Positions 28,901 to 40,258 of a DNA stretch of 64,000 nucleotides are shown piece after piece. The stretch spans positions 1,968,399-2,032,398 of the forward strand of contig SSBO01000001.1 of NCBI GenBank assembly GCA_005281725.1, read 5' to 3'. Below the pieces are notes generated by a model. That model saw nothing but the letters and a program-made list of their open reading frames with translations, did not search any database and had not been told where the DNA came from. The DNA is from Wuchereria bancrofti. Lineage: Eukaryota > Nematoda > Chromadorea > Rhabditida > Onchocercidae. The first letter of the stretch is position 1, and every line of letters starts with the position of its first letter. The position numbers and the translations under genes are program-made.

Positions 28901-31900
28901 GGAGAGGGAGAGAAAGAGAGAGGGAAAAGTGGGAAGGAGGAGGAAAAGGGAGAAAGAAGTTTAGTTGGAATCTTTTTTTTTTGGAATCGGTTTCAATTTC
29001 TAAATTATAAGTTAAGCTATGAATTGCTTCAACTTGATTATTTCAAAAAAATATCTGCTATCACTACTGCTATTACCATTATGAAGGATCTGTTCATTGG
29101 ACTATGTTAAAATTTGCTGTTGGCTTGTGGGCTATTGATTTATACGGTCCAAGATATAGTGGTGTATCCAAATTGCGGTAAAGATTTCCTATTTTATTTT
29201 CCAGTTTGTTATTTATTTTCTTTTTTTGCCCGTTGATTTGAATTAAAAAGACTAATTTCTTCTTTGTTAAAATTTGGTTAAACCTAATAAAAATATTTAA
29301 CGCAATATTTATTATCTTTTCAAGACAAACAATATCCTAGTTACTTGGATGAAGTTTACGTTTGCTGAAATTTAATCAACAATAGGAATTTTTTAGAAAA
29401 ATCTTTGTTATGTTAATCATCATAGAAAGGATGTTTAAAGAAAAAAAACTCGTTTATCACTATCGAAATTAGAAAAATTGATCAGTGTTTTATTGTTATT
29501 GAATTACTCAATATCTGATGAAATTGCACGAAATTCATTCGGTATGAGATGAAATATGAAAAGTTTAATTTAATAGTTTCTCCTAGTTTTGCATTTATTG
29601 ATCAGTTATGTTTATGTAAAAAGAAAAGAAAAAGTGGAAGAAATTTTCTTTTTCAAAGATTTCTATCATTTTATTTTTATCAAATTAAATGGACTTTTTT
29701 TCTTGTTGACGCTAATTTCTTTTGAATTTTGGTATTTGTTGGACGAAATTCTAACACGAAAATGTTCTGATGAATTATAGAAATTTTATGATTCCATATA
29801 TATGCTTTATAATCAGAAAATACATGCAAATAATTTATAACAAATATTTTAATACTACACTTTCTAATTTATTGCTCTTTTTGAAGAAAAGATAATTTTT
29901 GATAATTCAGAATAGTTGTCATAATTTATCTATAAAAGTTATCATAACCATAAAGGTATATATGGTTATTATATAAATTTGATGATACAATTCAATTTGA
30001 CAATTCCAATTCAATTTGATAATTCCTGTATAAATTGTAATTAAGAATTTGTAAAGAAAAGTATAAATTTGCATAGTTAGTAAGAAGTTTATTGTTGTTT
30101 GTCATGAAATGGGTGCATGAATTTGATTGAAAAGATTGATAGGATGATTAAAGCAGTTAGGATGAATTACCACTGCTGTTACTACGGATTTCTACCGTTA
30201 TCTAAGCATCGAATCTTTTTGATATTTTACCAGTAAAATAGCAACATCCTATCTATCCATTAATATGCAAAGAAATATTTGTAAATAATACAGCTAATAA
30301 TAGTTATTATAATATTCAAATAAAAGTATCGATTAGCTAAAAGAGCAAGATAATTTCTGTAAAAGAAAAAAAAAGTGGGAAATGATTAATTTTGATAAGT
30401 AAAATAAAACAAGCTAGAACCATATTGATACGATCAGATTTATCCGATTTGATCTAAATGTTAATTTATATCGTTATAACTATCATATTGCTTCACAATT
30501 AGAAACAGATGAGATCATTATTTTTGGCCAAAAACTTTATCGCATCCTATTGGGCCTTTTTCCTTTCTCCCTATTATTATGTTACACCAAATTTCATTTA
30601 TTTCAAAGTTGAAATGTTCAGCAACAGATGATGTAAGAGACGTGGATAGAAGTGATAAATCCCGTGTCTTGGCGTACCACCAAAACATGGGCCTTGCAAA
30701 ATGCGCAAATACTAGCACTATGCTTGTTTGGCCAATATAATAAACATTATATAGTAAACACTATTGACAGACAAATAAGCTTTTTAAAAAAAAAGAAGAA
30801 TAAAGCTCGAAAGTGAAATTTTGTTTATTTTAGTTTTTCTTTTCGAAATATTAAATTGCTAAGATTTCACCTCAAATTATGAAAATTGTTAGAAATTATT
30901 GAACTTTCGAAGTACTGCCTTTTTTTTGTCATTTTTTCCCGAAACAAATAATTTTGAAATTATTACTACAATGTTTTGACAATTAACCAAAGAATTTTTT
31001 GTTTCTTTTCTTCATTTGAGCAATAGCAGTAAAAAATTTGCTATGAACAATTTTCATCCTTCTTATATTTGATGATTAAAAGTTAATTTTAAGTTAACAT
31101 ACAAAGATTTTATGAGTATTTTGTATTTAAAATTCGTTTCCAGTGAAAGCACTCCAAGTTCATCTGTATGTCGTGTGTCGTGTACACAGCAAGATTCCTC
31201 CGCTCGATTGCAAGAAGCTGCCAGATCGTCGAGAGTAATCGTTGCACCACCTGGAAGTTCAGCAACACTACAACCGAACAGTAAACATCGTGAAACGACA
31301 TTTGGTATAGATGAAGATTGTTGGCGATCTAGTAGTGCTGCCATGCTTAATAATGGAAAGGCGCAATTAGTTCGTTTACCTTTTCATTCATTTTTAATTT
31401 TAAATAGTTAAATGATTGAAGTGATTTGTAAAATGAATATTTCAGTGACTTCGATATATTATCAAATTGATTTTCCAAAAAAGTTTAACGCTTTATTATC
31501 TGAGAATTTAATGTCTGTTTAGTTAATTTAATATATTTTGTTGCATTTTCTGTGCTTAAAATGAAATTTTTCATTTTCATTTGTGAGAAAAAAGCGATAG
31601 ATAACAGATAACGAATTCTTTAAGCTTTAAATCCTTTAGTATGATTCATTTCAGAAAATTTCACAGCATTGTATAAGAGTACTGGAATACTTGAAATATT
31701 AAATTTATGTGTACTAAATGACAAATAAATTAAAAGAATTAGAGAAAGTATCCATGTTTTTAAAAATAATTGAACTTCGCTATTTTCATCTATTTGATGA
31801 GACCTTCAATTCTAACACTTATTTCTGTTTTACATTATCGCTATATATCAAATGAACATGATTTTTGAACATCGATTTGGCGTAATGATAGCTATTATTT

Positions 31901-34900
31901 GCGCTATTTCTTTTACAATAAATTGATTAGAAAATAAGAAACGAACGAAAAGATTAGAATAGCAGCAATTAAATGTCACAGCAATTTCTAACTGCTCAAA
32001 AATTTCGATTAGATAAATTTTGTTTCAGTCAATAAAATAAAATAAAGGAAGAATTGGAAATTTTTGAAAATCACTGTATAATGATTAAAGAATAGTACTA
32101 AATTTTAATTTTCAGTTACTTTTTTTCTTCTTGGGAATCTGTTATTATATTGGGCAAATGCAAATGAAAATTTCAGAATCACTTAAATAAATTCGAATTA
32201 TTTCCTACTAATTGCTTTCTTTTTACTGATTACTTATCGATGAATATGCCCTATTTTTCTCTAGTGTAATAAGAAGATTATTATCAATTATTAATTATCA
32301 GATTGGTGGATCATCGACTACAACAGCTTCAGTTGCTGCGACCGTTCATCGTCTAAATGGCATTAATGGTCATCAAAGTGTATGTCGCAAGAGCACTAAT
32401 AATAGCACATCAAATGCATCTGTTTCAAATGGTTTTACAAGTGGTTCAACCGTAAATCGATTTATCCCAAATGGTTCTGTTGCTGGATCACCGCTTCGTG
32501 TCCATTCACCGCGTACCGTATCAAATGGTAAATTACAAAATGGCGGATCTCCACGATCGTCTCTTGCTAGGTAAGTCTTTACTTACAATATCATTCATAT
32601 AAACAGAATTAGATTTTTTCATCTTTAATGTTACATTTGCATAAAAGAACTTCAATTCGAAATCTGCTCAAAAGAAGTATAAAGTAATTAGCTATTATTA
32701 AAATTAGTTTCTGTAAAAAGTATCGTAGCTATAATTATATTGTTACGCATACAACACATACACACACGTACATATCTATATACATATAATTTATATGACT
32801 TAATTATTAATGACATTAATTTAAACGGTTTATGTTTTTTTTTTTCGTAATGGTAAATGTGTACAGTAATACATATAATAATTTAAACTTTTAATATGAA
32901 ACTTTTTTAATAGTATGACTTCTGTTTATAATTCTTTTTTTCTTCATCTGTACGTTTTTTTTTTTCAGTTATTCGTCGTACGGTTCAGTAGTAAATCAAT
33001 CTAACGGGTACAGTCCAACGTACATCAGGCGATCACCTCGTCCGGTCAACTTTATACTGCCACTTCTTATGATCTAACATATTATCAGCTATTAATGGGT
33101 TAATGAAATTGATAGTACTAATGATGATTTCTTTTAGTCGTTTCTATTCTTGATCTAAGCTATACTTTAGCTGGACATAAAGTTTAATATTTTTAATAGT
33201 TGATTTAATGTTAGTAATTTAAGATGTTTTAAGTCTTAAATTTATGTTCAAGTAAGAGGAAATTACTAGAAATGCTAAAAGAGAATAAGGTAAATTAAGA
33301 ATAAGTCTTTTGCGAAGTACGCATTGGATCAGTGTGAAATTTTGAAGCTATAGGAGTGAATTGATTTGCTTTTAGTCATCATCTCCGATAAGTGAGGACT
33401 GCTTAGTGGTAATTCGGATGCGAGCAGATGCCCAGGGCCGATATGGTTTCAATGTGAAAGGTGGTGCTGATCAGAATTATCCTGTAATTGTAAGTCGAGT
33501 TGCACCTGGCAGCGCTGCTGATAAATGCAATCCTAGGCTAAATGAAGGCGATCAGGTATGTTTATTAAAAGCTTCATGGACAGTAATACTATTAAATTGA
33601 GATTATTTCGGTTTATTTTTATAATCATTCATATCTTGCTTATATTTTTTACAAAACTATTGTAACATTAAAATGGATGATCCAGTCAATAAATTTATGG
33701 TCCAATGGCAACTTTGGTTGATTTTTTTTTTCTGTTTTTGTTTTCTATTGAATTGCAGGTTTTATTAATTAACGGCATGGATATATCCTCGATGCCGCAT
33801 GAAAAAGTTGTTCGATTCATTCGTGCTGCACGTGATTCACCGAAAGGAGAACTAGTACTTACAATCAGGCCGAATGGTACTCTTTGGTAGACTATAAGAC
33901 TTAAACGTCTCAGTCGAACTAATTGAGTCAGAAAGTCATTTCTGCCTTTAAATTACAGTTTATCGATGTGGTGAGGATGTGGAAGAATCAGATGCACACC
34001 ATTTACCTGAAGTACCTCACGTAGCTGATACAGTGCCGCGTTCTGATAAGCTATCACAATCCCTTATCATGCTCAAAGAGTCCCTTTCATCTGGAAAAAT
34101 TATCACGCAATTTGAGGTGAGTTGTTGTAAATTTTAATTTTTACTATTATTATTACTATTACGGAACTGATTATTATTACAAACTGAATTTCTTATTAGC
34201 TTATCGTAGAAATTTCAATTCAAAAAAGAAATTTTTTTGGTTATCCGTTAGAAATTTTAGCTTACACTATGTAGAATTTAGGAAATTATGTTTGATTATT
34301 CGTAACTGTGAAAATCTAAGGTCGGACAAGTTTTCAAGACAGAAATTTGAAAACGAATTGCGTGTATGATTCACTTTGAGAAATATACTCATCGAATTTC
34401 AAACTTTGACATGGAGCAAAAGAGAAATATGCATATTTTATTATTTGCTGAAAAAAAAATTTTTTTTGTGTTATAGCAATTGTATCGGAAAAAGCCGGGT
34501 TTGTCGATGGAAGATTGTAAGCTATCGTTGAATGTTAATAAAAATCGTTATCGAGATGTATGCCCGTACGATAATACCCGCGTAAAGATAACCGCTCCTT
34601 CTGGTGACTATATCAATGCGTCCTTTGTCAACGTAAGCATTTCATTTATTGTAATATTTGCGCTTTTCTAATATTAGTTTTAATTGTGATCTATTCTTTT
34701 AGTTATTTAATAATCTCATCAGCATACAGTGTGCATATTTACTTTTCATTTCAAAAATTTGTCGGTAATGAATTGTATGAGAATCAAATTTCATCTAATC
34801 TTCTAAATTGATATGTGCAGGAAAGAAATTTTTCGTTTGCTGCAATTAGCTGCAATGATTGTAGTCCAATTTCAACCCTTTTCCAGTCTAATTTTATGAA

Positions 34901-36451
34901 GCAAGAAAGTGTGGAATACTTATGCAATACTAAATAAATGTTCCGTACTATAGATGGAGATCCCCTCAAGTGGTATTATAAATCGATACATAGCAGCTCA
35001 GGGACCACTTGCGCATACATCCGGTGATTTCTGGTGCATGGTATGGGAGCAGTTGTGTACAACAATTGTCATGTTAACCACTACCATCGAACGAGGTCGT
35101 ATTAAATGCCATCAGTACTGGCCTAGACTTTATGAAAATCACGATTATGGCCGATTGCAAATTTCTTGTATCAGTGAACGAGAAACTGCTAACTGCGTTT
35201 ATCGCGAAATATCAATTCATGATATAATGGTAAACCAATTTTTAAATGAACATTATTAATTAGGAAGATCTACAATGATTCTAGCGCAGTTTCAGCTCTT
35301 TCCCAATCTAATTTATCAAGCAAGAAAATCTAGAATGCTTTGCAACAAAATTACTACATTTTGATTGTTTCAAAAATTTGCAGACAAAAGAAGAGAGACG
35401 GGTAAGCCAAATGCAGTACACGGCGTGGCCTGATCATGGTGTCCCAGATGATCCGAAACATTTTATTGATTTCGTCGATGAAGTTAGTTCTCATTTTACT
35501 TTTTAACTTATTTATAGGAAATATACTCATAAATAATATTTTTCTTACAAAATGTTATTTAAATTCTAACTAGTGTAATTTGGGATTTGAATTTGTTTCT
35601 GAATAACTAATCCAAGTTGAAATTTGTTTTATATTTCAATTTCTTACTCTTATGTGTAAAATCTTAAACACTTGAGAAATTTAGGTTCGACGTGCACGAG
35701 CAGGTTCAGTAGATCCAATCGTTGTGCACTGTAGTGCAGGAATTGGACGAACCGGTGTGCTAATACTGATGGAAACAGCTGCTTGTCTGGTAGAAGGTAA
35801 TGAACCGGTGTATCCCCTGGATATTGTTAGAACAATGCGTGATCAACGGGCTATGCTCATACAAACACCGGTACTGTTTTTCATCTTAAAATTCTCTTAA
35901 ATTTTGGAGTGAAAAAGTCTTTGCTAATTAAAACAATTTGTAATTGAATATTAACTAAAATACATAGACCATCTTGAGGTGTCCGAACTTCAAATATCAA
36001 ATTAATATTAAGCACTCTGACTTGTTTGGAGATTTGTCAAGTGCAAGATGTAGCTTTCATCTGAAAATTATATGTGTAATGAGTCGAATCAAAATAGTAT
36101 TTACAAAAACTCAGCTGTTCAGCATATCTACTTGGAATAATAACACTGTTTTATAGTTTTAGCTAATTTCATGTTTTTAAATATATTCCAAAGCTTGTAT
36201 TAATCCATCAATCCCTTTAACCTTTAGCATTTAACAGCATTTACAGCATTTATGATTGATTTTTTTATTAACTAATTTATAAAAGAAATTAAAATTATAC
36301 ATAACACTGCATGATTTTGATAATGAATATTTACTAATTGGTGAATAGCAAATTTCAGGGTCAGTACACATTTGTATGTGAATGCATTTTACGCGCTTAT
36401 CACGACGGTTTGATCAAACCATTAGCGGAGTATTGCGTTCGTTCCTCTTGA
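7798..36451 (+). CDS. ptp-1: FERM-PDZ protein tyrosine phosphatase (PTPN3/PTPN4 type)
   Basis: Non-receptor protein tyrosine phosphatase that acts at the cell cortex. I assembled 23 exons with matching phases: 7798-7937, 13930-14080, 14929-15048, 15239-15281, 15540-15615, 15763-15860, 16029-16237, 16443-16604, 16899-17059, 20509-20577, 20915-21025, 21725-22066, 31144-31369, 32302-32570, 32969-33044, 33376-33555, 33759-33876, 33959-34116, 34477-34632, 34954-35229, 35384-35482, 35685-35870 and 36359-36451. They total 3519 nt, about 1172 residues. The FERM domain spans about residues 80-366, and the FERM-adjacent motif GSRFRYSGRTE follows. Next come a long Ser/Thr/Asn-rich linker (about 410-750), a PDZ domain (about 760-850, RYGFNVKGG) and the phosphatase domain (about 905-1165). 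The catalytic set is intact: KNRYRDV, DYINASF, the WPD loop (TAWPDHG), the P-loop [10 protein letters not shown] (Cys near 1096) and the Q-loop QTPGQYTF. Order and motifs match C. elegans PTP-1 and human PTPN4; the symbol is given by that similarity. The linker makes the protein longer than the human ones. The first exon is the least certain. Trans-splicing to the acceptor at 13929 with a start at 13943 is an alternative. Confidence 0.93.
9775..9957. repeat. Direct duplication, copy A
   Basis: This stretch matches 11710-11989 closely over its whole length (shared TTGTTGTACATTTTTAGATT, then GAAGTATGCGAAAAA, TTAATGACAAACTGAA, and later AGCTAATAATTTTTTT and GAGAAATGATTAGCAGT). It lacks about 97 bases that copy B has in its middle, and it has a one-base difference that breaks the short open frame seen in copy B. 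Confidence 0.8.
10013..10038. repeat. Tetranucleotide repeat (GGTA/GGCA)
   Basis: Six or so imperfect units of GTAG/GGCA type in tandem, in the first phosphatase intron. Confidence 0.8.
10515..10865. repeat. Long AAT/ATA trinucleotide-rich microsatellite
   Basis: About 350 bases made almost entirely of AAT, AAC and GAT triplets on the plus strand. Reading the minus strand gives long artificial Ile/Leu/Tyr frames, which are not genes. It lies in the first phosphatase intron. Confidence 0.9.
10984..11006. repeat. Triplet repeat (GTC)n
   Basis: A run of about seven GTC/TCG triplets, just beyond the AAT-rich microsatellite. Confidence 0.85.
11710..11989. repeat. Direct duplication, copy B
   Basis: The longer partner of 9775-9957. 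It contains an acceptor-like TACATTTTTAG followed by an open stretch reading [20 protein letters not shown] and running to a TAA at 11839. This could be a remnant of an exon, but no gene can be built around it. Confidence 0.75.
14548..14637. repeat. Two tandem copies of a 45-bp unit
   Basis: Two adjacent units start at 14548 and 14593. Each contains GTTACGTACGT followed by CTCGATAAAAA or TTCGATAAAAA. The core TACGTA is itself palindromic. The repeat lies in the intron between phosphatase exons 2 and 3. Confidence 0.8.
16687..16706. repeat. GA dinucleotide microsatellite
   Basis: About ten GA units in the intron between phosphatase exons 8 and 9. Confidence 0.85.
17060..20508 (+). other. 3.4-kb intron of the phosphatase gene
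   Basis: The intron splits the FERM-adjacent motif (GSRFRY, then SGRTE). It is AT-rich with homopolymer runs and contains the polypyrimidine/polypurine inverted repeat at 18330-18419. No exon is visible within it. Confidence 0.7.
18330..18419. repeat. Polypyrimidine/polypurine inverted repeat
   Basis: A left arm made of C and T (TTTTTCCTCTCTCTTTCTC onward) is followed after a short TTTATTTT-type spacer by a right arm made of A and G that is nearly its reverse complement (AGAAGAGAAGAGAGAGGGAG onward, ending AAAGGAAAAA). The arms are about 34-41 bases long and differ by small slips. Confidence 0.8.
22318..22391. repeat. Short imperfect direct repeat around TTGCATGCG
   Basis: GATTGCATGCGTTAGTTATT is echoed by GATTTGCATGCGCTATTATT about 45 bases later, and both continue into CATTTCTCAG/TATTTCTTAG-like ends. 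Confidence 0.6.
22510..22543. repeat. Perfect 34-bp palindrome
   Basis: Bases 22510-22526 and 22527-22543 are exact reverse complements with no spacer. The left half reads GCTGCATTCATATTGCA, and the centre is TGCATGCA. The flanking bases do not continue the symmetry. Confidence 0.95.
28532..28663. repeat. 33-bp minisatellite, four units
   Basis: Four tandem units start at 28532, 28565, 28598 and 28631. Each begins GTACATCT and contains TATGTGTAACCGGAATGTATG. Only a few bases differ between units. Because 33 is a multiple of three, several frames on both strands stay open and give artificial 11-residue repeats. The unit lies deep in the 9.1-kb phosphatase intron, and no splice sites frame it, so I do not call it coding. 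Confidence 0.9.
29093..29178 (+). other. Exon-like open fragment in intron
   Basis: A stretch reading [16 protein letters not shown], then [16 protein letters not shown], ends at a donor-like CG/gtaaag near 29179. The residue content looks protein-like (aromatic, Gly and Pro residues) against the AT-rich background. The upstream side has no good acceptor, and the only AG nearby puts it in a frame that stops. It therefore does not work as a cassette exon of the phosphatase. It may be a relic or chance. Confidence 0.2.
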
Positions 36452-37869
36452 TGGCAACACATTAATATTACTATTTTTTTTATTTTTCTTATTATTATCA
36501 TTATTACTATTATTATTATTTTATTTTTATTATTACTATTGCGAAATAATGTTTGTTCTGTATGTACAGCTGCTGCATGTTTCAGTGTGGAGCATGTAAA
36601 GATTATGCTATTAGGTCAAATTTCAACGAAAATTAAACGTCCTTTCTTAACTTTGTTCAGCTATAATATTGGCAATGAGACATTTTTGGAGTTAGGCCAC
36701 TATTTGGAGTATGTTAAAAGAAACTTCATCTTAACAAGATTTTGAGCTTTTTTATCATGTTGTCAATTATTTCTTTGCCAAATGTACTTGTTTTAAATTG
36801 CAATTACAAGAACATTATGTTTTCCTACTCAAAACAAAGTTGAAGTTATATATATATATATATTAAGGTTGATTGATTATAATGGTAAACATTAGTTATT
36901 TCTGTTATTCGTGAAAAATTGATCCAAAAAAGATTCAGCAACTAGGATTTTCATGGTTTGGATTTCGAAATAATGCATTTGAACGTGTCTAAAATGGTCT
37001 TGTCACTATTATTTTTTTTGGGAATGATAAACGCATAGATTTCTACTGAGTTATGCATAAAACAGAATTCAGAACTAAGGAACGGCATTGAAGAATTCTC
37101 AGAAAATTTTAAAGACATTGCAGAGCATCTTCCAGAAATTAACCGGACCTAGATTTCGCTACTGCGTGTATCTACTCAGATCAGTTACACACATTCAACA
37201 GTGTATACATCTATCAGTGTTAATATTTATATATACAGTACTTACTCGTATTATTAATATTATTATTAACGAATATTATTAAATAAATAACCGTAAAAAA
37301 TAGAACCAAAATTGCTTCATTCGGATTTTTTTTTAAATGAGCAGAAGCTAAATTCTTCAGGAAAGATGAAATTATCCACTTAAAAGAGTCAGAAAGTGGA
37401 TGGTGCAAGGGAAAAATTAAAAGGATAGTGCTTAAAAGGTCAACTAATTACTATTTTCTCTATAGCTGTACAGTTGTAAAGAAAACATCCCTTACCCATT
37501 TCACATCATAAATGATTGAATGTTGAAAGTAATAATCTATCATGTTTATGCATGATTAAGACACAGGAAATTCTGGATTCCTCCAAAAAAATCGCTGTGA
37601 TATCATTGTCGGGTAATATGATGTCATTACCTATGTAACTACAATTAATACTTTTCCCTTTTTGTATTTGAAAGGTTATGTGAATATAAGTTGTAGTAAA
37701 GGCGTAAAAAATAACCTTTACCAACGTCAGTATTGCCCATTTCAAAAGGAAATAGTACTAAAAAGTAGCACTTACAAAAACAGTCGCAACACGAAAGAAT
37801 AGTTATATATTAAAAGTAATCTTTTATATTTTAATATATATATTAAAAGTAATTTTGTATATTAAACAC
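36452..37869. other. Spacer after the phosphatase gene
   Basis: This holds the phosphatase 3' untranslated region: a TTATTATTA-rich stretch starts about 15 bases after the stop, a TA run lies near 36851-36863, and AATAAATA near 37282 is a possible poly(A) signal. I see no coding exon here. Confidence 0.45.
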
Positions 37870-38239
37870 CAAAAATGTTATCAAACACTTCTGGAAAATC
37901 CCTTTGTTCTACTTGTTGTGAAATCACTCACAGGCGGTATTACCGAATGAGAGAGCTTTTGGCGAGGATTTTGATGTTTTGCACTTTTTGGTGTTCCCTA
38001 ACTTATATATCGACATTCTTCTGTTCTGCGTATTTAACTTTTACTCGTCTTTTAATTGTCATTATTTAATGGATTTTTTGTAATTTTTATTTTTTTATTT
38101 TTTTGGCTATGGTAGTTATATTGTTTTTTTTTTTAAATTAAGTCTGATTAGTATTAATTTAGGATGTGGAAGCTTTATGCGGGGATTATAAAATGTTAAA
38201 TAGATTTTATTTTTTGTTTGAGTTTAGTTTAATTAAAAT

Positions 38240-39028
38240 TTCTTTTTTTGGATTAGAAGATGTTTTCCAAAATTTTGGTTGATTTTTTAAATTCTTAGTT
38301 TTTCTTCATGCTAGTTTTACTTTGAGTTATATATGGAATTTTTGTAGTATATTAGGTATTATATTGATATCTCAGATTCTTCCTGGTTTTTTTTAAACTT
38401 TTTATTATACAGCTGGGGATGCTTTCAGTAGTGTTCAATATGTGATATTTGAAGTTAACCTAGGTTTGACTTATTCGTATTATACATTTTAGTGGTGCTT
38501 CTTTTTTTTTCTTTTATTTATTTTTATATTTTTAAAGGTTTAATTTATAATAGTTATCGTCTTTCAAAAGTATGAGTAAGTAATGTTATCATATATCTTG
38601 TTTTAATGCACATTAATTTTACAGATTATGTTTTAATCTGGGGGCAGATAAAATATATAAATACAATCGTAGTTACTAGCTTGATAACTTCTATCCCTTA
38701 TTTAGGTATTTAGTTTGGTGGACCTGAGATAGTTTTAGTGTTTGTGAGAATACCTTAAAATTTTTTTATTTAAACATTTTATTTTTCCCTTATTGTTAAT
38801 AGTTTTGGTTGTTTTTCATTTATTTTTTTTTACATTTTACTGGAATATGATAAAATTCATTTTTTTCCTAGATTTTGATTGAAGGATGGTCTTGATTTTT
38901 TTTTTGATTTTGTTTAGTTCATATTTTTCTTTTAATTTAAGTGATCCTATGATTTTTGTTGAGTCTGATTCTATGGCCCATGTTGTGCCAGAATGGTATT
39001 TTTGTTTGCTTTACATATACATAGGTTT
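38240..39028 (+). pseudogene. Nuclear copy of mitochondrial cytochrome b (numt), decayed
   Basis: The plus strand becomes strongly T-rich, like chromadorean nematode mitochondrial genes. Read with the invertebrate mitochondrial code (TGA=Trp, ATA=Met), it gives cytochrome b segments in order. They are YMWNFCSMLG near 38339, QILPGFF and TFYYTAGDAFSSVQY near 38380-38440, KGLIYNSYRLSKVWVSN near 38537-38585, TDYVLIWGQ near 38620, VVTSLITSIPYLG near 38670-38706, and DPMIFVESDSMAHVVPEWYF near 38943-39003. The last is the conserved quinol-oxidation region, with part of the usual SPVHIVPEWYF motif lost. The copy is not functional: in-frame TAA and TAG codons interrupt it and at least two frameshifts are needed. 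It covers roughly the N-terminal to middle portion of the protein. The T-rich DNA just upstream (about 37900-38240) may come from a neighbouring mitochondrial gene, but I cannot assign it. Confidence 0.8.
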
Positions 39029-39169
39029 TACTGGTCTAAAATTAAATGACAGCATTACATATACACTAAAGCATAATAGCAACAAATATAAAATTGATAA
39101 AATTATTGCTGAACCACTTCCTGTCACATACCATTACTTGCACCACTTGCTACTATTTCCTATCACTTT

Positions 39170-39275
39170 CTTCTACTTACCGCCACTCCCTATTGCTACT
39201 ACTGTAACCACCTGTTACTGTAACCAATTGCTACTGTAACCGCCGCTGCTACAACCACCTGTCACTCTAACCACT
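39170..39275. repeat. Imperfect short tandem repeat (TACTGTAACCACC type)
   Basis: Units such as CTACTGTAACCACCTGTTA, CTGTAACCAATTG and CTACTGTAACCGCCGCTG follow each other between the cytochrome b relic and the 500-bp repeat. Confidence 0.65.
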
Positions 39276-39771
39276 TGTAATATTGCAAGTGATCCACACA
39301 AAATGTCAAATTTGGCTTAACCGCTCAGCACGCGTCAACTCCTTCCGGAAAACCTAATTCAAGGTCCTCCACGCAGTCATCAAGTACGACACCCACACTC
39401 TAAGAGTGAAGACGACACACTTCTTCCCGCTCTGGAGATGACGCCCTGCCACATCATCGCGGCTGCGCTCCGTCGCATTTTCGCTAACAGCGAAGAAATA
39501 CATACTACAGAAATGATTCTGTGAAGTATGATCTCAACTGCTGTTTCCCTAATTCTGCTTTTCATTTATTTTCACTGCAAACGATAAGTGGCTTATTGCA
39601 AAAACTTTTAAAACCACTCCCTCTCTCTCTACCACTCACACTACCTTTACAATCTCCTTACTCCCCTCGTCACAACTCTCTCTCAGTGACAATTAGCCTC
39701 ACCAATCGATACATAGCCGTTTTTACAACTACTAATCCATAAGGCATTTATATTTTACTGCGTTTGGTGAA
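39274..39771. repeat. Interspersed repeat of about 500 bp, copy 1
   Basis: Nearly identical to 43353-43865 in the same orientation, from AATATTGCAAGTGATCCACA at the left to TTTACTGCGTTTGGTGAA at the right. Copy 1 lacks about 20 bases near its left end that copy 2 has (around GACTAATTCACCCCTTTTGG). Both copies share GGCTTAACCGCTCAGCACGC and a GC-richer central part, unlike the surrounding AT-rich DNA. A 61-codon minus-strand frame (39380-39565) is the same in both copies; that reflects recent duplication and does not show it is a gene. Long terminal inverted repeats are not evident. It is probably a non-autonomous mobile or amplified element. Confidence 0.85.
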
Positions 39772-39779
39772 GTATTTGG

Positions 39780-40060
39780 ATATTTGAGTGTGCGAAATAT
39801 TATCTCAATATGGAAAACATTATGTAATGAAATATATTCTCGAAAGAAAATTTCGAATATTTCTACAAACTTGAATTTCCCTAGAAAAATATGACAATAG
39901 GAATGTACAATTCCCTCAATTTGCAACAGCAGATACCGGAATGTTTCACCTTCAGAAATTCAAGTTTGTGAAATATGCTAGTTTTAATTTAAAGTAAGAC
40001 GACAAAATTCATTGAAATGTAGTAAGAATGTTCCAACTTGAGTCTACAAACATTCAACTT
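39780..40060 (-). pseudogene. Diverged duplicate of the BORCS8-like locus
   Basis: This segment aligns with 44775-45060 in the same order. Shared blocks include GTAATGAAAT, CGAGAAAATTTCCGAAT against CGAAAGAAAATTTCGAAT, GTGTACAATTTCCT against ATGTACAATTCCCT, TTTGCAAC, and GTTTCACCTTTAGAAATTCA against GTTTCACCTTCAGAAATTCA. On the minus strand the frame YISLHN, later KYPNTSPNAVKYKCL, matches the spacing of the BORCS8-like exon (SISLRN, later FYLNNSTELASYRFI), but it ends early in a TAG inside the adjacent repeat. It is most likely a decayed copy. Confidence 0.5.
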
Positions 40061-40258
40061 CTGTTGATCCATCAAAGTTGGTATCCACAGACAAAATAAG
40101 CTATAGGTGATGGTAATACATGTGCGTGTGCGAGATATATTCAACATCGATGAGGTTAGGATAATAACAACGGAATGCATAATACATTAACAAGTATAGG
40201 GTGATTCTTTGTCTGATGTTATAAAGTTTTGCAGTTACTGTCCAATAAATATCACAAT

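Larger units (their letters stand above)
22067..31143 (+). other. 9.1-kb intron of the phosphatase gene
   Basis: The longest intron, in the Ser/Thr-rich linker. It is bounded by donor CAAAG/gttccg and acceptor GTTTCCAG, with phases that match on both sides. It contains the 34-bp palindrome at 22510-22543, CT runs near 23144 and 25695, the 33-bp minisatellite at 28532-28663, a GGAA-type repeat near 28755-28774, and an exon-like fragment at 29093-29178. No complete second gene is visible inside it. Confidence 0.7.

Noticed and set aside
37875..38069. 64-codon frame before the cytochrome b relic
   Set aside because: It overlaps T-rich DNA that may be part of the mitochondrial insertion, and no protein family or splice sites are evident.
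39380..39565. 61-codon minus-strand frame, identical to one at 43474-43659
   Set aside because: Identity is explained by the recently duplicated 500-bp repeat. There is no splice context, and no family features are visible.
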